Shown here: in pieces, positions 8,542 through 17,855 of the stretch | How positions within the stretch are numbered: position 1 is the stretch's first letter | Layout of the letters: each line of letters starts with the position of its first letter | DNA from: Martinezella hainanensis | GTDB taxonomy: Bacteria > Pseudomonadota > Alphaproteobacteria > Rhizobiales > Rhizobiaceae | Assembly (NCBI RefSeq): GCF_900094555.1 | Contig: NZ_FMAC01000015.1 | Coordinates: forward strand, 1-64,000 | Direction: 5' to 3' | Length of the DNA: 64,000 nt | Program-made: the position numbers and the translations under genes | The notes under the pieces: model-generated | The model's input: only the letters and a program-made list of their open reading frames with translations | Told to the model about the DNA's origin: nothing | Databases searched by the model: none

Positions 8542-10059
8542 ATGCATAGCCGTAGAAAATTCCTTCTGTCCGGGACCGCCGCCGCAGTCCTCACAGCGAT
8601 TGGTATCGCACAAGGCACGTATCAGTTTCTCAACGTCCGCCTCTCTGAGGAACCGGTTCGATCGACTGGGACAATCCAGATCCCTCCCAGGGAGAGCGTA
8701 CTGTCGCTTCGCGCCGATGTCCCACTTCAACTGATCCGCGATGCCGCAAATCAGGCGTTGCCAACGGACTATAGCTTTGGCGGGAACGGCCCCGACATCG
8801 GCGGAACGATCAATCCAGGCGGATGGAACGTCATAAAGATTTCGGTGAAGGCCGGAACCCGATATGAAGGAACCGTCAGACGCCTCGGAGAGCTGAAGGT
8901 TTCCGGCGCAAACAATACCGTTGTTCTCGAGTTGCCAATCGGAATAAGCGGGAATGGCGGCTTCCGCGGCGACGGTGCGCGATTGCTGGGTCTGAACGCG
9001 AAAAACTTTCGCGCCGCTCTCATTGTCCGCGCGCGCGTCACGGTCGGCGTGAATCCGGATTGGAGCCCGGCTGTCACGATTGTCCCCGAGCTGGAATGGA
9101 CCGAAAGCCCCAAGATCGAGATCGCCGACCGTGCCTGGGTTGATATCCGCTCTCACGTCGAAGCAGCGATGGTGAAACAGGTTGATGCGATGGCCGACAA
9201 AATCCGAGCGGGCATCCCCATTGATATCATCAAACATCAAGCAGAAATGATCTGGAAGGTCTATTCCCTCCCGATCTCCTCTCCGCCAGCACCCGATGCT
9301 TGGGCGCATCTTGCACCTGTCGCGATCGGGACCAGTGGGCTTATTGTTGAGCATGACGAACTTCGCCTAGGACTCTTGTTGAAGGCTAGGACCGAGATAT
9401 CGACGAATGCCACCCCGTCGTTCTCGGCTTCGGGCTTGCCGGCACTCACGAAATCCGACGCGAAACCGGGCGAACTCAGTCTATCGGTATTCGTGCGCGC
9501 AGACTACGAAGCACTACGTCGTTCTATGTTGGCAGAGGTCGGCAACAAGGCCTTCGAAACAACGGTAGCGGGTGAAACGACGGCGATCACCATCAAGAAT
9601 ATTTCGATCTATTCGTCAGGAGACCGGATAGCCTTGGGCCTAGTGTTTAAGGCCCACGTTGGCACCAGTCTTTTCGATGTTGGCGGCGAGGTCTTTCTGA
9701 CAGGCAAGCCGATTGTCGATCAGAACGGCACCACTGTCCGGCTCATCGATGTGGGTTTTACACGTCGTCTCGACAATCCGCTTTGGAGCGTTGCAAGCCT
9801 CATTTTCGAGGACCAGATCCGAAAAGCGATCGAAGAACGCGCAGTCGTCGATTTCTCGTCCGAAATCACCAAGCAGGCATCGGCAATCAACCGCGGCCTC
9901 TCCGAAGCCGCGAAGAAGGGTGGGGTCAAGGTAAGCATCCGAGACGTCAGCGCAAAAATTGGACCCATCGTCCCTCAGGAAAGCGGCATAGCCGCGCTCG
10001 TTATCGTCGACGTTGGCGTCGACACCGAGCTTTCCACCCTTCCAAAAATTAACGGCTGA
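8542..10059 (+). CDS. Exported DUF4403-like protein (505 aa)
   Basis: The ATG at 8542 has AAGGAGG nine bases upstream. The N-terminus MHSRRKFLLSGTAAAVLTAI is a signal or membrane anchor with a Tat-like SRRKF box. The body carries the opening I associate with DUF4403 (SVLSLRADVPLQLIRDAANQ), long beta-rich segments, and a C-terminal repeat-like half (SVASLIFEDQIRKAIEERA; AALVIVDVGVDTEL). DUF4403 is thought to belong to the lipid-binding TULIP/BPI fold; lipid binding here is inference. The protein would face the periplasm. The next gene, 31 bases downstream, is also exported. Confidence 0.7.
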   Translation: MHSRRKFLLSGTAAAVLTAIGIAQGTYQFLNVRLSEEPVRSTGTIQIPPRESVLSLRADVPLQLIRDAANQALPTDYSFGGNGPDIGGTINPGGWNVIKISVKAGTRYEGTVRRLGELKVSGANNTVVLELPIGISGNGGFRGDGARLLGLNAKNFRAALIVRARVTVGVNPDWSPAVTIVPELEWTESPKIEIADRAWVDIRSHVEAAMVKQVDAMADKIRAGIPIDIIKHQAEMIWKVYSLPISSPPAPDAWAHLAPVAIGTSGLIVEHDELRLGLLLKARTEISTNATPSFSASGLPALTKSDAKPGELSLSVFVRADYEALRRSMLAEVGNKAFETTVAGETTAITIKNISIYSSGDRIALGLVFKAHVGTSLFDVGGEVFLTGKPIVDQNGTTVRLIDVGFTRRLDNPLWSVASLIFEDQIRKAIEERAVVDFSSEITKQASAINRGLSEAAKKGGVKVSIRDVSAKIGPIVPQESGIAALVIVDVGVDTELSTLPKING

Positions 10060-10090
10060 CCGAACTTCGGATCCAGAGAAGGAGCTGACT

Positions 10091-10423
10091 ATGGACATTT
10101 CATCGGCAAAGAAGCGGACCATTTTGTTTACGTCCGCAATGCTATTGCTGGCTGGCTCGACCAACGCGACCGACTATAAATTCCGCGTGAGCTGCGCCGC
10201 CAAGCGTTCCGTCGCTGAATGGAACACTGGAGACATTGATCCCGGGCGGGAGTTCCTCCGCGTGGTTACGGGGCTGGATAATCCGAATTGCAGCATCAGC
10301 GACTTCAATCCCGAGATGGACGGGCGGTTGCCCATCGAGCGTTTCAGTGATTGGGGCGCGATCCTGAAAGGAACATTGTCTGTCTTCAAAATACTGCAGT
10401 GGAGCCGACCCGGCGGCACTTAA
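10091..10423 (+). CDS. Small exported hypothetical protein (110 aa)
   Basis: The ATG at 10091 follows AAGGAGCTGACT. The first 27 residues form a classic Sec signal peptide (TILFTSAMLLLAGSTNA) with likely cleavage after TNA. The mature part is about 83 residues with two Cys (SCAAKRS, NPNCSIS) that could form a disulfide. No family is recognised. It is co-oriented with and 31 bases after the DUF4403-like gene, which suggests a shared transcript and a periplasmic role. Confidence 0.65.
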   Translation: MDISSAKKRTILFTSAMLLLAGSTNATDYKFRVSCAAKRSVAEWNTGDIDPGREFLRVVTGLDNPNCSISDFNPEMDGRLPIERFSDWGAILKGTLSVFKILQWSRPGGT

Positions 10424-10438
10424 CAAGTCAGAAGGCAT

Positions 10439-10472
10439 AAAAAAGGGGCCGTCGGCGAAAGCCGCGGCCCTT
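10439..10472. terminator. Terminator after the exported-protein gene pair
   Basis: GGGCCG pairs with CGGCCC and CGGC with GCCG around a GAAA loop, with one bulged T and an A-run on the left. It separates convergent genes ending at 10423 (+) and 10608 (-). Confidence 0.65.
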
Positions 10473-10607
10473 AAAGTGTGAAGGTCATTAAACCTCCAGA
10501 GGGGAACAGCTGCTGCGGCGGAACTGGGAGGAGACCGCCATGTGCATCAGCTGCAGGCGTTATGCCTGAATCTTGACCAGACGGATAACATTTATTGTGC
10601 AATGCAG

Positions 10608-13600
10608 CTATGCGGCGGCTGCGTTGGTTCCGTCGTCCAGATCTTCCGCCAGCTGGGTCTCGATGGCCCGGAGTTCCAATCTCTTTTCAGTCAAATCATT
10701 GGCGAACGCGAATTCACCTCCGTCACGCGACCGGTAGGAGGCCAGACGGCGCTCGGCCTCCTCCAGCAACCGGCGATACTGGCGCTGTTCTTCATCGAAG
10801 TCGTCAAGTGCATGCTCCAGACGCGAGATGGCGCCGAGTGGCGTGACCGTAATGGCCAGATCGATCTCGTAGTCCGCCCCGGTGCGCTGGAGCAGGGTCT
10901 CGTAGCGATACCCATCGCCTTTGCCGAAGCGCTCACCCTCATAAACGAGATCGAAGCCACCGATCGTCGCCAGATGCACCTCGCCCTCCTGCTGAAGCTG
11001 AAGCAGGATGAGGATCTCCTTCATCAGCGCGCGGCCGGCCTCCTTGCGCTCGGTATGGTCCTGACTGAGCACCGTCATGGTGAAGGCGTCGCCGGTGGTC
11101 GAGCGGAGGCGCCTAATGTCCTGATCGATCTCGTCGATACGCCGCGTCGAGACCTCGATCTCGCGCTCGGCATCACGCATCTGCCGGCGGACGGCATACT
11201 GATCGTCCTCATGGGCGGCGCGCAGCCGTTCGAGCCGAGCGATATCGGCCTCAAGGCCGGCCTTCTGCATCAGCCGCTCATCGCCGGACGCGATGGCCTT
11301 GGCCATGGCGAACTGGTTGGCTGCCCCTTCGCCGACATCCTCCAGCCGTCGGATCGAGGTGTCGCCGGAGAGCGCGGCGGCGATGAACCTGGCCTTGCGC
11401 TCGTTGTTCTGCCACATGCTGGCATCGAGACTTCCCTCGGTGGCATAGGCGAAGATATCGACTTCATCGTGCTGATTGCCCTGGCGCACGATCCGGCCTT
11501 CGCGTTGCTCGATCTGCGACGGCAACCACGGCACATCGAGATGATGGAGGGCTTTCAGCCGCAGCTGGGCATTGACGCCAGTGCCCATTGTCTCCGACGA
11601 GCCGATCAGGAACCGCACCTTGCCGGCACGGACGTCGCCGAACAGGCGCTGCTTGGCCTCAGTCTTCTTGAAGTCCTGCATGAAGGCGATCTGCGATGGC
11701 GGCACGCCGAGCCGGATCAGCTCGTCGCGGATGAATCGATAGGCCGAGAAGCCACGGGACTTCTCGACATTGATCGTGCCGAGATCGGAAAAGATCATCT
11801 GGGCAGCGCCCGGGAGATCAAAATCCTTACCATCCGAGCGGCGATAGATCGTCTCGCCGGTCTCCTGCCATATCCGGTGGGCATTACGGACGAGCAGATT
11901 GAGCTTGTTGTCCGCCTCGTTCTCGGCCGCCGGCATGACGAAGCGCAGGTCGATCGCCGCATGGCGGCCATCGGTGATAACGGAGAGCAGGATGTCGTCG
12001 CCGGGTTTGGCCGGACCTTCGCGCTTCTCAATCGCCTTGATCCGGCCGTCGAGCATCTGCTGATAGGTCTTGAACAGCGCCGTCGGCTTCGCCGTGAGGA
12101 TCTGCCGCCGGCCGGTCGAGATGTTCGGCACCTTCACATATTGCCGGAGATCGTCGGGCATGACGACATCGGCGAAGGAGCGGAACATGGCGATCAGCTC
12201 CGGGACATTGACGAAAGAGGCGAAGCGGCTGACCGGCTTGTATTTGCCCGAGGGCTGGATCTCGAGTTCTGTCGTCGTATCGCCGAAGCAGGATGCCCAG
12301 GCATCGAATTCGTGAAGCCCGCGTTCGGCAAGCGCCTCATGGCCAAGCAGGCGCTGGATCGAGAACATCTCGCCTAGTGTGTTGGTGATCGGCGTGCCGG
12401 AGGCGAGAACCAGCGCGCGGCCGGGGTTCTTCGTCTCGATATAGCGGGATTTCACATAGAGATCCCAGGCGCGCTGTGAACCGTTGGGATCGATGCCCTT
12501 CAGTGTCGACATATTGGTGGCAAAGGACAGCTTGCGGAATTCCTGCGCCTCGTCGACGACAATCTGGTCGACGCCGATCTCCGAGATGGTGAGAAGATCG
12601 TCCTTGCGAGTGGCGAGGCCTTCGAGCCGCTCCTGCAGACCCTCCTTCAGCCGCTCGAGGCGCTTGCGCGAGACCCGGTCCTCGCTGTCGACCTTGGTCA
12701 GCAGATCCTCGTAGAGCTGAAGTTCATCCTGGATCATCGCCTGTTCGAAGGCCGAGGGAACCGCGATGAAGCGGAACGCCGAATGGGTGATGATGATCGC
12801 ATCCCAGGTCGCGGTCGCAGCGCGCGACAGGAAACGAGCGCGCTTGTCCTTGGTAAAATTGGTCTCGTCGGCCACGAGAATGCGGGCATTCGGATAGAGC
12901 GCCAGGAACTCGCGCGCTGCCTGGGCCAAGCAATGGCCGGGGACAACAAGCATCGCCTTGGCAATCAGGCCGAGGCGGCGCTGTTCCATGATGGCGGCGG
13001 CCATGGTCATCGTCTTTCCGGCGCCGACGGCATGGGCGAGATAGGTCGAGCCATCGGCGATGATCCGCCAGATGCCGCGTTTCTGGTGCCCATAAAGAAC
13101 AAAGGCGCCAGTGGCGCCGGGAAGTTTCAGATGGGAGCCGTCGAATTTGCGCGGCGCGATATTGTTGAAGCGGGTGTTGTAGTCGCGCGCCAACCGATCA
13201 GTCCGATCTGGATCGGTCCAGACCCAGTCCTGGAAGGATTGCTTGATCCTCTGCAGCTTGTCGCGCGCGGCCTCGGTATCGACGACATTGAGGACACGAC
13301 GCTCGCCGTCGGCGTCCTTGAAGACGTCGAAGATCTGGGGCACCCGGCTGTTCAGCGCATCGGCGAGCAGATCGCCGGCATGGCGGCGGCTGGTGCCCCA
13401 TTCTGACGTGCCAGCGGCACTAAAGCCGAGTTGCCGAGCGTCAACCGTCCAGGAGCCGAGCTCTGGCATATGATGGATGCGGATATCGGCCTCCATTTTC
13501 TCCCTCACGAAGGCGACGACATCGGCGGCAGGGATCCATGGCGCGCCGAGCCGGGCGGTGATGTCGGAGGGGCGAAGATCGGCCGGCTGCACTTCCGTCA

Positions 13601-15695
13601 AAGCGCGGACATTGCGCTGATAGGTGGGATCGAGTTCGGCCGCAGCCTGCGCGGCCCACAGCTTGGTACGCACAGCCCCGGAAAGATAACCGTCGGCTGT
13701 CTGCCAGGATCCGTCCGCCGGGTCACGGAAGATAGCGTCGCCCAGCTCGTCGATCACCGCCGCAGCATCGATGTGCAGCAGCTCGGCGATATGGTCGACA
13801 TCGACATGGCCGCGATCGTTCAGCACGACGGCGAGCGCATCTCCAGGCGACGTGATGGTCGGCGCCGCCGGCGGCGCAATCACGCGTTCGGAAAAGATCA
13901 GACCTGGCTTCGCTGTGTCTGTCTCCAGATCGTAATCCTCGATAGAGGCCACTAGCCAGCAATCCGGGTCATCCCGGAAGGGTGCCAGGTTCGGCTGGCG
14001 ATGGGTCTCTTTCACCTCGCCGATGCCCGCATCCTCCTGGATCGAGAGCGTGGTATGGTTGATCGGCCCGAAATCGCGGACAAAACTCGACCAGGCGATA
14101 CGCAGCCGAACCTGCAGATCGCGCCAGGGCCGATCGGTTTCCTGTGCCTTCAGCACCTCGCGCACGGCGTCGCGGATCGGGATGAGTTTGCTGATAATCC
14201 GGACGTGCTTTTCCGAAATCCCGGCGCCCCCGCGACTCTTGCGGACGGTAACTGGCACCGCCGTACCGTCGAGCATCTGCATCAGGCCCTTGGAGCGGTC
14301 GACGAAGAAGCTGCCTTCGCGGACAGGCCCGCCCTTCGGCTGCAGGTCGACAATCGAGCCGAGTTCATCGTCCAGGTCGATATCGATAGGCGTGGGTTCG
14401 CCGTCGTAGAGACCGGTCGGCAGAAGCTCGATGGCAGCGGCGAGGGCGGTTTCAAGATCGTCGCCGCGCGGTCGGCACGTATAGGTCTCGCCGAACGGCC
14501 CGGAGGTCAGCGCGTGGGTGCCGAGCACGAAATCCGGATGCCGGGCGAACCACCTGTTGACGCGGATCGCACCTTCATCGTCGATGGCCGGCCGTACTTC
14601 GTCGACGTCGAGCCACATCTGATCACCTTCGGGCTCTCCGGGCTTGCGCTTGCGGAAGAAGAGGATGTCGACCACGACATCCGTGCCGGCATCCCGGCGA
14701 AAGCTGCTCTCGGGCAGCCTAATCGCCGCGATCATGTCGGCTGATTTGGCGATATATTCGCGCGCCGTCGTGTCGGCCTTGTCCATAGTACCATGGGAGG
14801 TGACGAAGGCGGCGAGCGCGCCGGGCTTCAGCAGGTCGATCGACCTTGCAATGAAGTAGTCGTGCAGGCGCATTCCGAGCGCCCGGTAGGCGCGGTCCGA
14901 GCGGACGGTCCGATCGGAGAAGGGCGGATTGCCGATGGCGAGATCGTAGATCGGCACCAGATCGGTGCGGGCGAAGTCGCCGTTAATGATCCGCGCCTTC
15001 GGCTGAAGCAGGCGAACTATGCGGGCGCTGACCGGATCGAGTTCGATCCCGGTGACATAAGTCGAGTCGCGATAGCGCTCCGGCATCAAGGCCGGAAAGA
15101 GGCCTGTGCCGATGCCCGGTTCTAGCACTTGGCCGCCGCGCCAGCCGAGTTTTTCGATTCCGGCCCAGACTGCCCGGATGATAAATTCCGGCGTGAAATG
15201 TGCATATTGGGTGCAGCGGGCAAGCGACGCGTAATCCGCTTCGGAGACGGCGGTTTCGAGTGAAGACCCGAGATCGTCCCAGCCTTTCCGGAAATCAACC
15301 TCCCCCGGCCGGCGGAACATGCCGTTGGCAAGCTCGCCGGCGCCGAAGCCGGTAAAGCGGATCAACTGTGCCTGCTCCTTGGGCGTGGCCGGCCGCTCCT
15401 GGTTCGCGATGCCTTCGGCGACCAGGATTGCCGCAACGTTGGCGCGGGCGCGGTCCTTCCAGGACGCGCCGAGGCCGCGATCGCCGTCGAGGTAGAAGTT
15501 CTGGCGCCGGCCACTTCGCCCTGCAGGGGTAATCGCGACCGGCAAGGCCGGAGCGAGGGGCGGCGGCGTGGGGTCGGGCTCATCATCATTGGCCGCCACG
15601 GGTTCGAAGCCGCCAAATGCGGTGACGCCAGGCCCGAGGCCAGAAGACAGCGCGGAGCTGCTGAACATATTGAACGTGAATGGGTCATTGGTCAT
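10608..15695 (-). CDS. Giant N6-adenine methylase plus SNF2-type helicase (DarB-like, 1695 aa)
   Basis: The ATG at 15695 follows AAGGAAGATTCC. Residues about 150-330 form a class I methyltransferase: LEPGIGTGLF (about 191-200, SAM binding) and GNPPF (about 255-259, the NPPF motif of N6-adenine or N4-cytosine enzymes). The C-terminal half is a superfamily 2 helicase: AHAVGAGKTMT (Walker A, about 885), VVDEAQEF (DEAQ box, about 1047) and QREGRIVRQGNQ (motif VI, about 1402), then a coiled-coil-rich tail. The layout matches phage P1 DarB and related plasmid proteins that protect incoming DNA from restriction; that role is inferred. ArdC nearby fits this. Confidence 0.85.
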   Translation of the reverse strand: MTNDPFTFNMFSSSALSSGLGPGVTAFGGFEPVAANDDEPDPTPPPLAPALPVAITPAGRSGRRQNFYLDGDRGLGASWKDRARANVAAILVAEGIANQERPATPKEQAQLIRFTGFGAGELANGMFRRPGEVDFRKGWDDLGSSLETAVSEADYASLARCTQYAHFTPEFIIRAVWAGIEKLGWRGGQVLEPGIGTGLFPALMPERYRDSTYVTGIELDPVSARIVRLLQPKARIINGDFARTDLVPIYDLAIGNPPFSDRTVRSDRAYRALGMRLHDYFIARSIDLLKPGALAAFVTSHGTMDKADTTAREYIAKSADMIAAIRLPESSFRRDAGTDVVVDILFFRKRKPGEPEGDQMWLDVDEVRPAIDDEGAIRVNRWFARHPDFVLGTHALTSGPFGETYTCRPRGDDLETALAAAIELLPTGLYDGEPTPIDIDLDDELGSIVDLQPKGGPVREGSFFVDRSKGLMQMLDGTAVPVTVRKSRGGAGISEKHVRIISKLIPIRDAVREVLKAQETDRPWRDLQVRLRIAWSSFVRDFGPINHTTLSIQEDAGIGEVKETHRQPNLAPFRDDPDCWLVASIEDYDLETDTAKPGLIFSERVIAPPAAPTITSPGDALAVVLNDRGHVDVDHIAELLHIDAAAVIDELGDAIFRDPADGSWQTADGYLSGAVRTKLWAAQAAAELDPTYQRNVRALTEVQPADLRPSDITARLGAPWIPAADVVAFVREKMEADIRIHHMPELGSWTVDARQLGFSAAGTSEWGTSRRHAGDLLADALNSRVPQIFDVFKDADGERRVLNVVDTEAARDKLQRIKQSFQDWVWTDPDRTDRLARDYNTRFNNIAPRKFDGSHLKLPGATGAFVLYGHQKRGIWRIIADGSTYLAHAVGAGKTMTMAAAIMEQRRLGLIAKAMLVVPGHCLAQAAREFLALYPNARILVADETNFTKDKRARFLSRAATATWDAIIITHSAFRFIAVPSAFEQAMIQDELQLYEDLLTKVDSEDRVSRKRLERLKEGLQERLEGLATRKDDLLTISEIGVDQIVVDEAQEFRKLSFATNMSTLKGIDPNGSQRAWDLYVKSRYIETKNPGRALVLASGTPITNTLGEMFSIQRLLGHEALAERGLHEFDAWASCFGDTTTELEIQPSGKYKPVSRFASFVNVPELIAMFRSFADVVMPDDLRQYVKVPNISTGRRQILTAKPTALFKTYQQMLDGRIKAIEKREGPAKPGDDILLSVITDGRHAAIDLRFVMPAAENEADNKLNLLVRNAHRIWQETGETIYRRSDGKDFDLPGAAQMIFSDLGTINVEKSRGFSAYRFIRDELIRLGVPPSQIAFMQDFKKTEAKQRLFGDVRAGKVRFLIGSSETMGTGVNAQLRLKALHHLDVPWLPSQIEQREGRIVRQGNQHDEVDIFAYATEGSLDASMWQNNERKARFIAAALSGDTSIRRLEDVGEGAANQFAMAKAIASGDERLMQKAGLEADIARLERLRAAHEDDQYAVRRQMRDAEREIEVSTRRIDEIDQDIRRLRSTTGDAFTMTVLSQDHTERKEAGRALMKEILILLQLQQEGEVHLATIGGFDLVYEGERFGKGDGYRYETLLQRTGADYEIDLAITVTPLGAISRLEHALDDFDEEQRQYRRLLEEAERRLASYRSRDGGEFAFANDLTEKRLELRAIETQLAEDLDDGTNAAAA

Positions 15696-15786
15696 CGGAA
15701 TCTTCCTTTTCGGATATGCGCTATCTCTCACCCGCCGCGATAAGCGGGCTGAACGCGCTGGAAATGTTGTGGGGGAATAGCGGCGC

Positions 15787-16389
15787 TCAGGCCGCGATTA
15801 CGGGCAGATGCCGCATGTGAACCGGCAGTTTGGCGGCGATCTCGTTGTCGCTGAGGTCGTCCAGCAGCTTCAGGATCGTGCCATTCGTCCCGCTCCACAG
15901 CATGACGGTGCGCTTGCCCTGCATCGCCGGCGGAAAGCGATCGCCGGCATAGCCTCGATAGGCGTCGGCGGTGCTGCTCCAGATATGTTCGAGCCGCTCT
16001 TCCCGAGTCATTGCGCGAACGGGCTGGGTTTCCCGTTCGAATATCGCCGCCCGCATTGCCTCGACTGAGGCGGGATCAGACAGATCGCAATAGCCGTGGA
16101 AGTACCGGATCCTTTCATCGATCCGAAGCGCAAAGAAGATGCTGGTGACCGAACCCGTCAAGAATTCGCGCAGCGCGAAGATCGGGCCACGCATCCATAA
16201 CGGCGGCAGGATATCCAGCATGTAGTCGTAGAGCGCCTCGTCGATTTCGAACCACTCGCCTCTATAAAGCGGTGCCGCATCGATCTGCCATTGATCGGGG
16301 CGCTGGTTATGGCGATCGAAAAGTCGGAACATTTGTGGGCGGGTTGCGACGCCTTCAAATATCTTGGCGGTAGGGGCAGGCGTGTTCAT
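15787..16389 (-). CDS. DUF1419 protein (200 aa)
   Basis: The ATG at 16389 follows GAAGGAGCCTGTG. The protein starts MNTPAPTAKIFEGVATRPQM, then FRLFDRHNQRPDQW and GEWFEIDEALYDYMLDILPP, which I recognise as the pattern of DUF1419, a family of unknown function common on rhizobial plasmids. An alternative start at 16443 directly follows the stop of the TOPRIM gene. It lies between the TOPRIM gene and the methylase-helicase gene on the same strand, so all three may be co-transcribed. Confidence 0.8.
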   Translation of the reverse strand: MNTPAPTAKIFEGVATRPQMFRLFDRHNQRPDQWQIDAAPLYRGEWFEIDEALYDYMLDILPPLWMRGPIFALREFLTGSVTSIFFALRIDERIRYFHGYCDLSDPASVEAMRAAIFERETQPVRAMTREERLEHIWSSTADAYRGYAGDRFPPAMQGKRTVMLWSGTNGTILKLLDDLSDNEIAAKLPVHMRHLPVIAA

Positions 16390-16444
16390 CACAGGCTCCT
16401 TCAGGGTTTCGGGACTTGGGCGTGGCAACTCCATCACCTTCATT

Positions 16445-17488
16445 TCAGTCCTTCATGACACCTTCCGGGCCGCCGGCATCCCCGTCGGCCGGGTCAAGGG
16501 CCGGCTTCAGCCGGGCGTAGCCTCCCTTGATGCGGTCGACGGAGATGCGGCACGCCGCCCTTCCTCTCTCGTCTTCCTCTCTCGTCTTCATCTCCCCCTT
16601 TTTTCGCACCTGCAAAACTTCATTCCAATCATCAGCCGGCGGCCGCAGGCGCAGGCAAGGGCGATTGACCTGAACCGCCAGAGCCTGAAGACGACGAGCG
16701 AAGGCATCGCCCTGGCCATTGGCATCCGTGGCGCATACGAGCTCAGCGCCAGGGCGAGCGAGAAGGTCGACCAGCGCCGCTTCGGTTTTAGGCGACCATC
16801 CACCCCCGGTACTGAGGTAAAGACTGTCGTCCCGCAGGTCCTCGACCGCCCCGAGGCTCATCGCGTCGATCGCGGCCTCCGTCACGCAGAGACGGACAGC
16901 GTCTTGCGCACCCAGCCGGAAGAGGACTTTACTGCCGCCCGTCGAGAAGCGGCGCCAGTCGGGCCCGCGCTCTTCCCACCCGACCACCAGACCCGCACTA
17001 TCGGTGTGCGCAGCCCACATGCTGCCGAATGGGCCTTCCCGGACGATCCCTTGAGCAATTGCGGAGCGCAGGATGGAGATCGGGACGGCACGCGACCAGC
17101 AAAGATACCGCCAGGCGCCGGACCCGGTGGCTGGAAGACGGCGCCCTTGCCATCGCGCCAAAATATCTGCAGGCACGACCTTGGACGGCGACTTCTTCCA
17201 AAGAACGGGGGCAGCCTTGTATCCGATGAGATCGCCAACCCGGCCGACAGCCTCTGAAAAACCGAGATGTTCAAGCAGGCAGGCGAGGGCGAAAACGTCA
17301 CCTTTGGCGTCGCTCAACGGATCAAACCACCCGCGGCCTTCGTGCGTGACGATGATTATTTCCGCACCTCGTCGATACTTCACAGCCCGGCGCGTGCTTT
17401 CCTTCATGTCCACCGCGAACCCGGCCTGTTCGAGGACCGCAGCACAACTCACCGCCTCGCGCAGTTTCTCTATTTCTTCTCTTTTCAT
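16445..17488 (-). CDS. TOPRIM-domain (DUF3991/primase-like) protein (347 aa)
   Basis: The N-terminal third resembles the DUF3991/CHC2-like region of plasmid primases (GRGWFDPLSDAKGDVFALAC, then HLGFSEAVGRVGDLIG). The C-terminal half is a TOPRIM fold: VTEAAIDAMSLGA gives the conserved Glu, and CATDANGQGDAFARRL the acidic pair. Such proteins are thought to act as plasmid primases or nucleotidyl-transfer enzymes; the activity here is untested. The start ATG at 17488 has only a weak ribosome site (GGAAATATC). It is followed by the DUF1419 and methylase-helicase genes. Confidence 0.8.
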   Translation of the reverse strand: MKREEIEKLREAVSCAAVLEQAGFAVDMKESTRRAVKYRRGAEIIIVTHEGRGWFDPLSDAKGDVFALACLLEHLGFSEAVGRVGDLIGYKAAPVLWKKSPSKVVPADILARWQGRRLPATGSGAWRYLCWSRAVPISILRSAIAQGIVREGPFGSMWAAHTDSAGLVVGWEERGPDWRRFSTGGSKVLFRLGAQDAVRLCVTEAAIDAMSLGAVEDLRDDSLYLSTGGGWSPKTEAALVDLLARPGAELVCATDANGQGDAFARRLQALAVQVNRPCLRLRPPADDWNEVLQVRKKGEMKTREEDERGRAACRISVDRIKGGYARLKPALDPADGDAGGPEGVMKD

Positions 17489-17678
17489 GATATTTCCGAT
17501 CGCCTGCGATCGTCCCTCAATTTAACTCCCCGCATGATCGGCGGGACATTTTCCGGCCGCCGCGAAGAGCAGAGGGGGCAAGGGCGCGGGAGGCAAGGTG
17601 CAAATCTGCACCGCCCGCGGCGAAGCTTCCCTTGCCGCCGACAGGTCGCCAGCGGCACCCAGAACGGCAAATGCCGGC

Positions 17679-17855
17679 TCAATGAGCCGGCCAGGGGAAG
17701 AACTCGTGCACGATGTCGAGGTCGTCGCTTGCGTCGATTTCGTCAGAGGGCAGCACGCCATATTCGCCGTCGACTTCGAAGACGGTGACCGGGACCATCA
17801 GGTCGCGGGAAAGCTGGAAGGCGTGAGATTGAGCGAGAGAAAGATCGTGCGACAT
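17679..17855 (-). CDS. Small acidic hypothetical protein (58 aa)
   Basis: ATG at 17855 with GGAG nine to ten bases upstream; stop TGA at 17679-17681. The protein starts MSHDLSLAQSHAFQLSRDL, then VPVTVFEVDGEYGVLPSDE, and ends DIVHEFFPWPAH. It is acidic, probably cytosolic, with a short beta-hairpin-like centre. The pattern looks conserved in rhizobial plasmids, but no function is known to me. It is upstream of the TOPRIM gene on the same strand. Confidence 0.65.
   Translation of the reverse strand: MSHDLSLAQSHAFQLSRDLMVPVTVFEVDGEYGVLPSDEIDASDDLDIVHEFFPWPAH

Noticed and set aside
10542..12377. 611-codon plus-strand frame
   Set aside because: It is antisense to the methylase-helicase gene, where motifs and composition support the minus strand.
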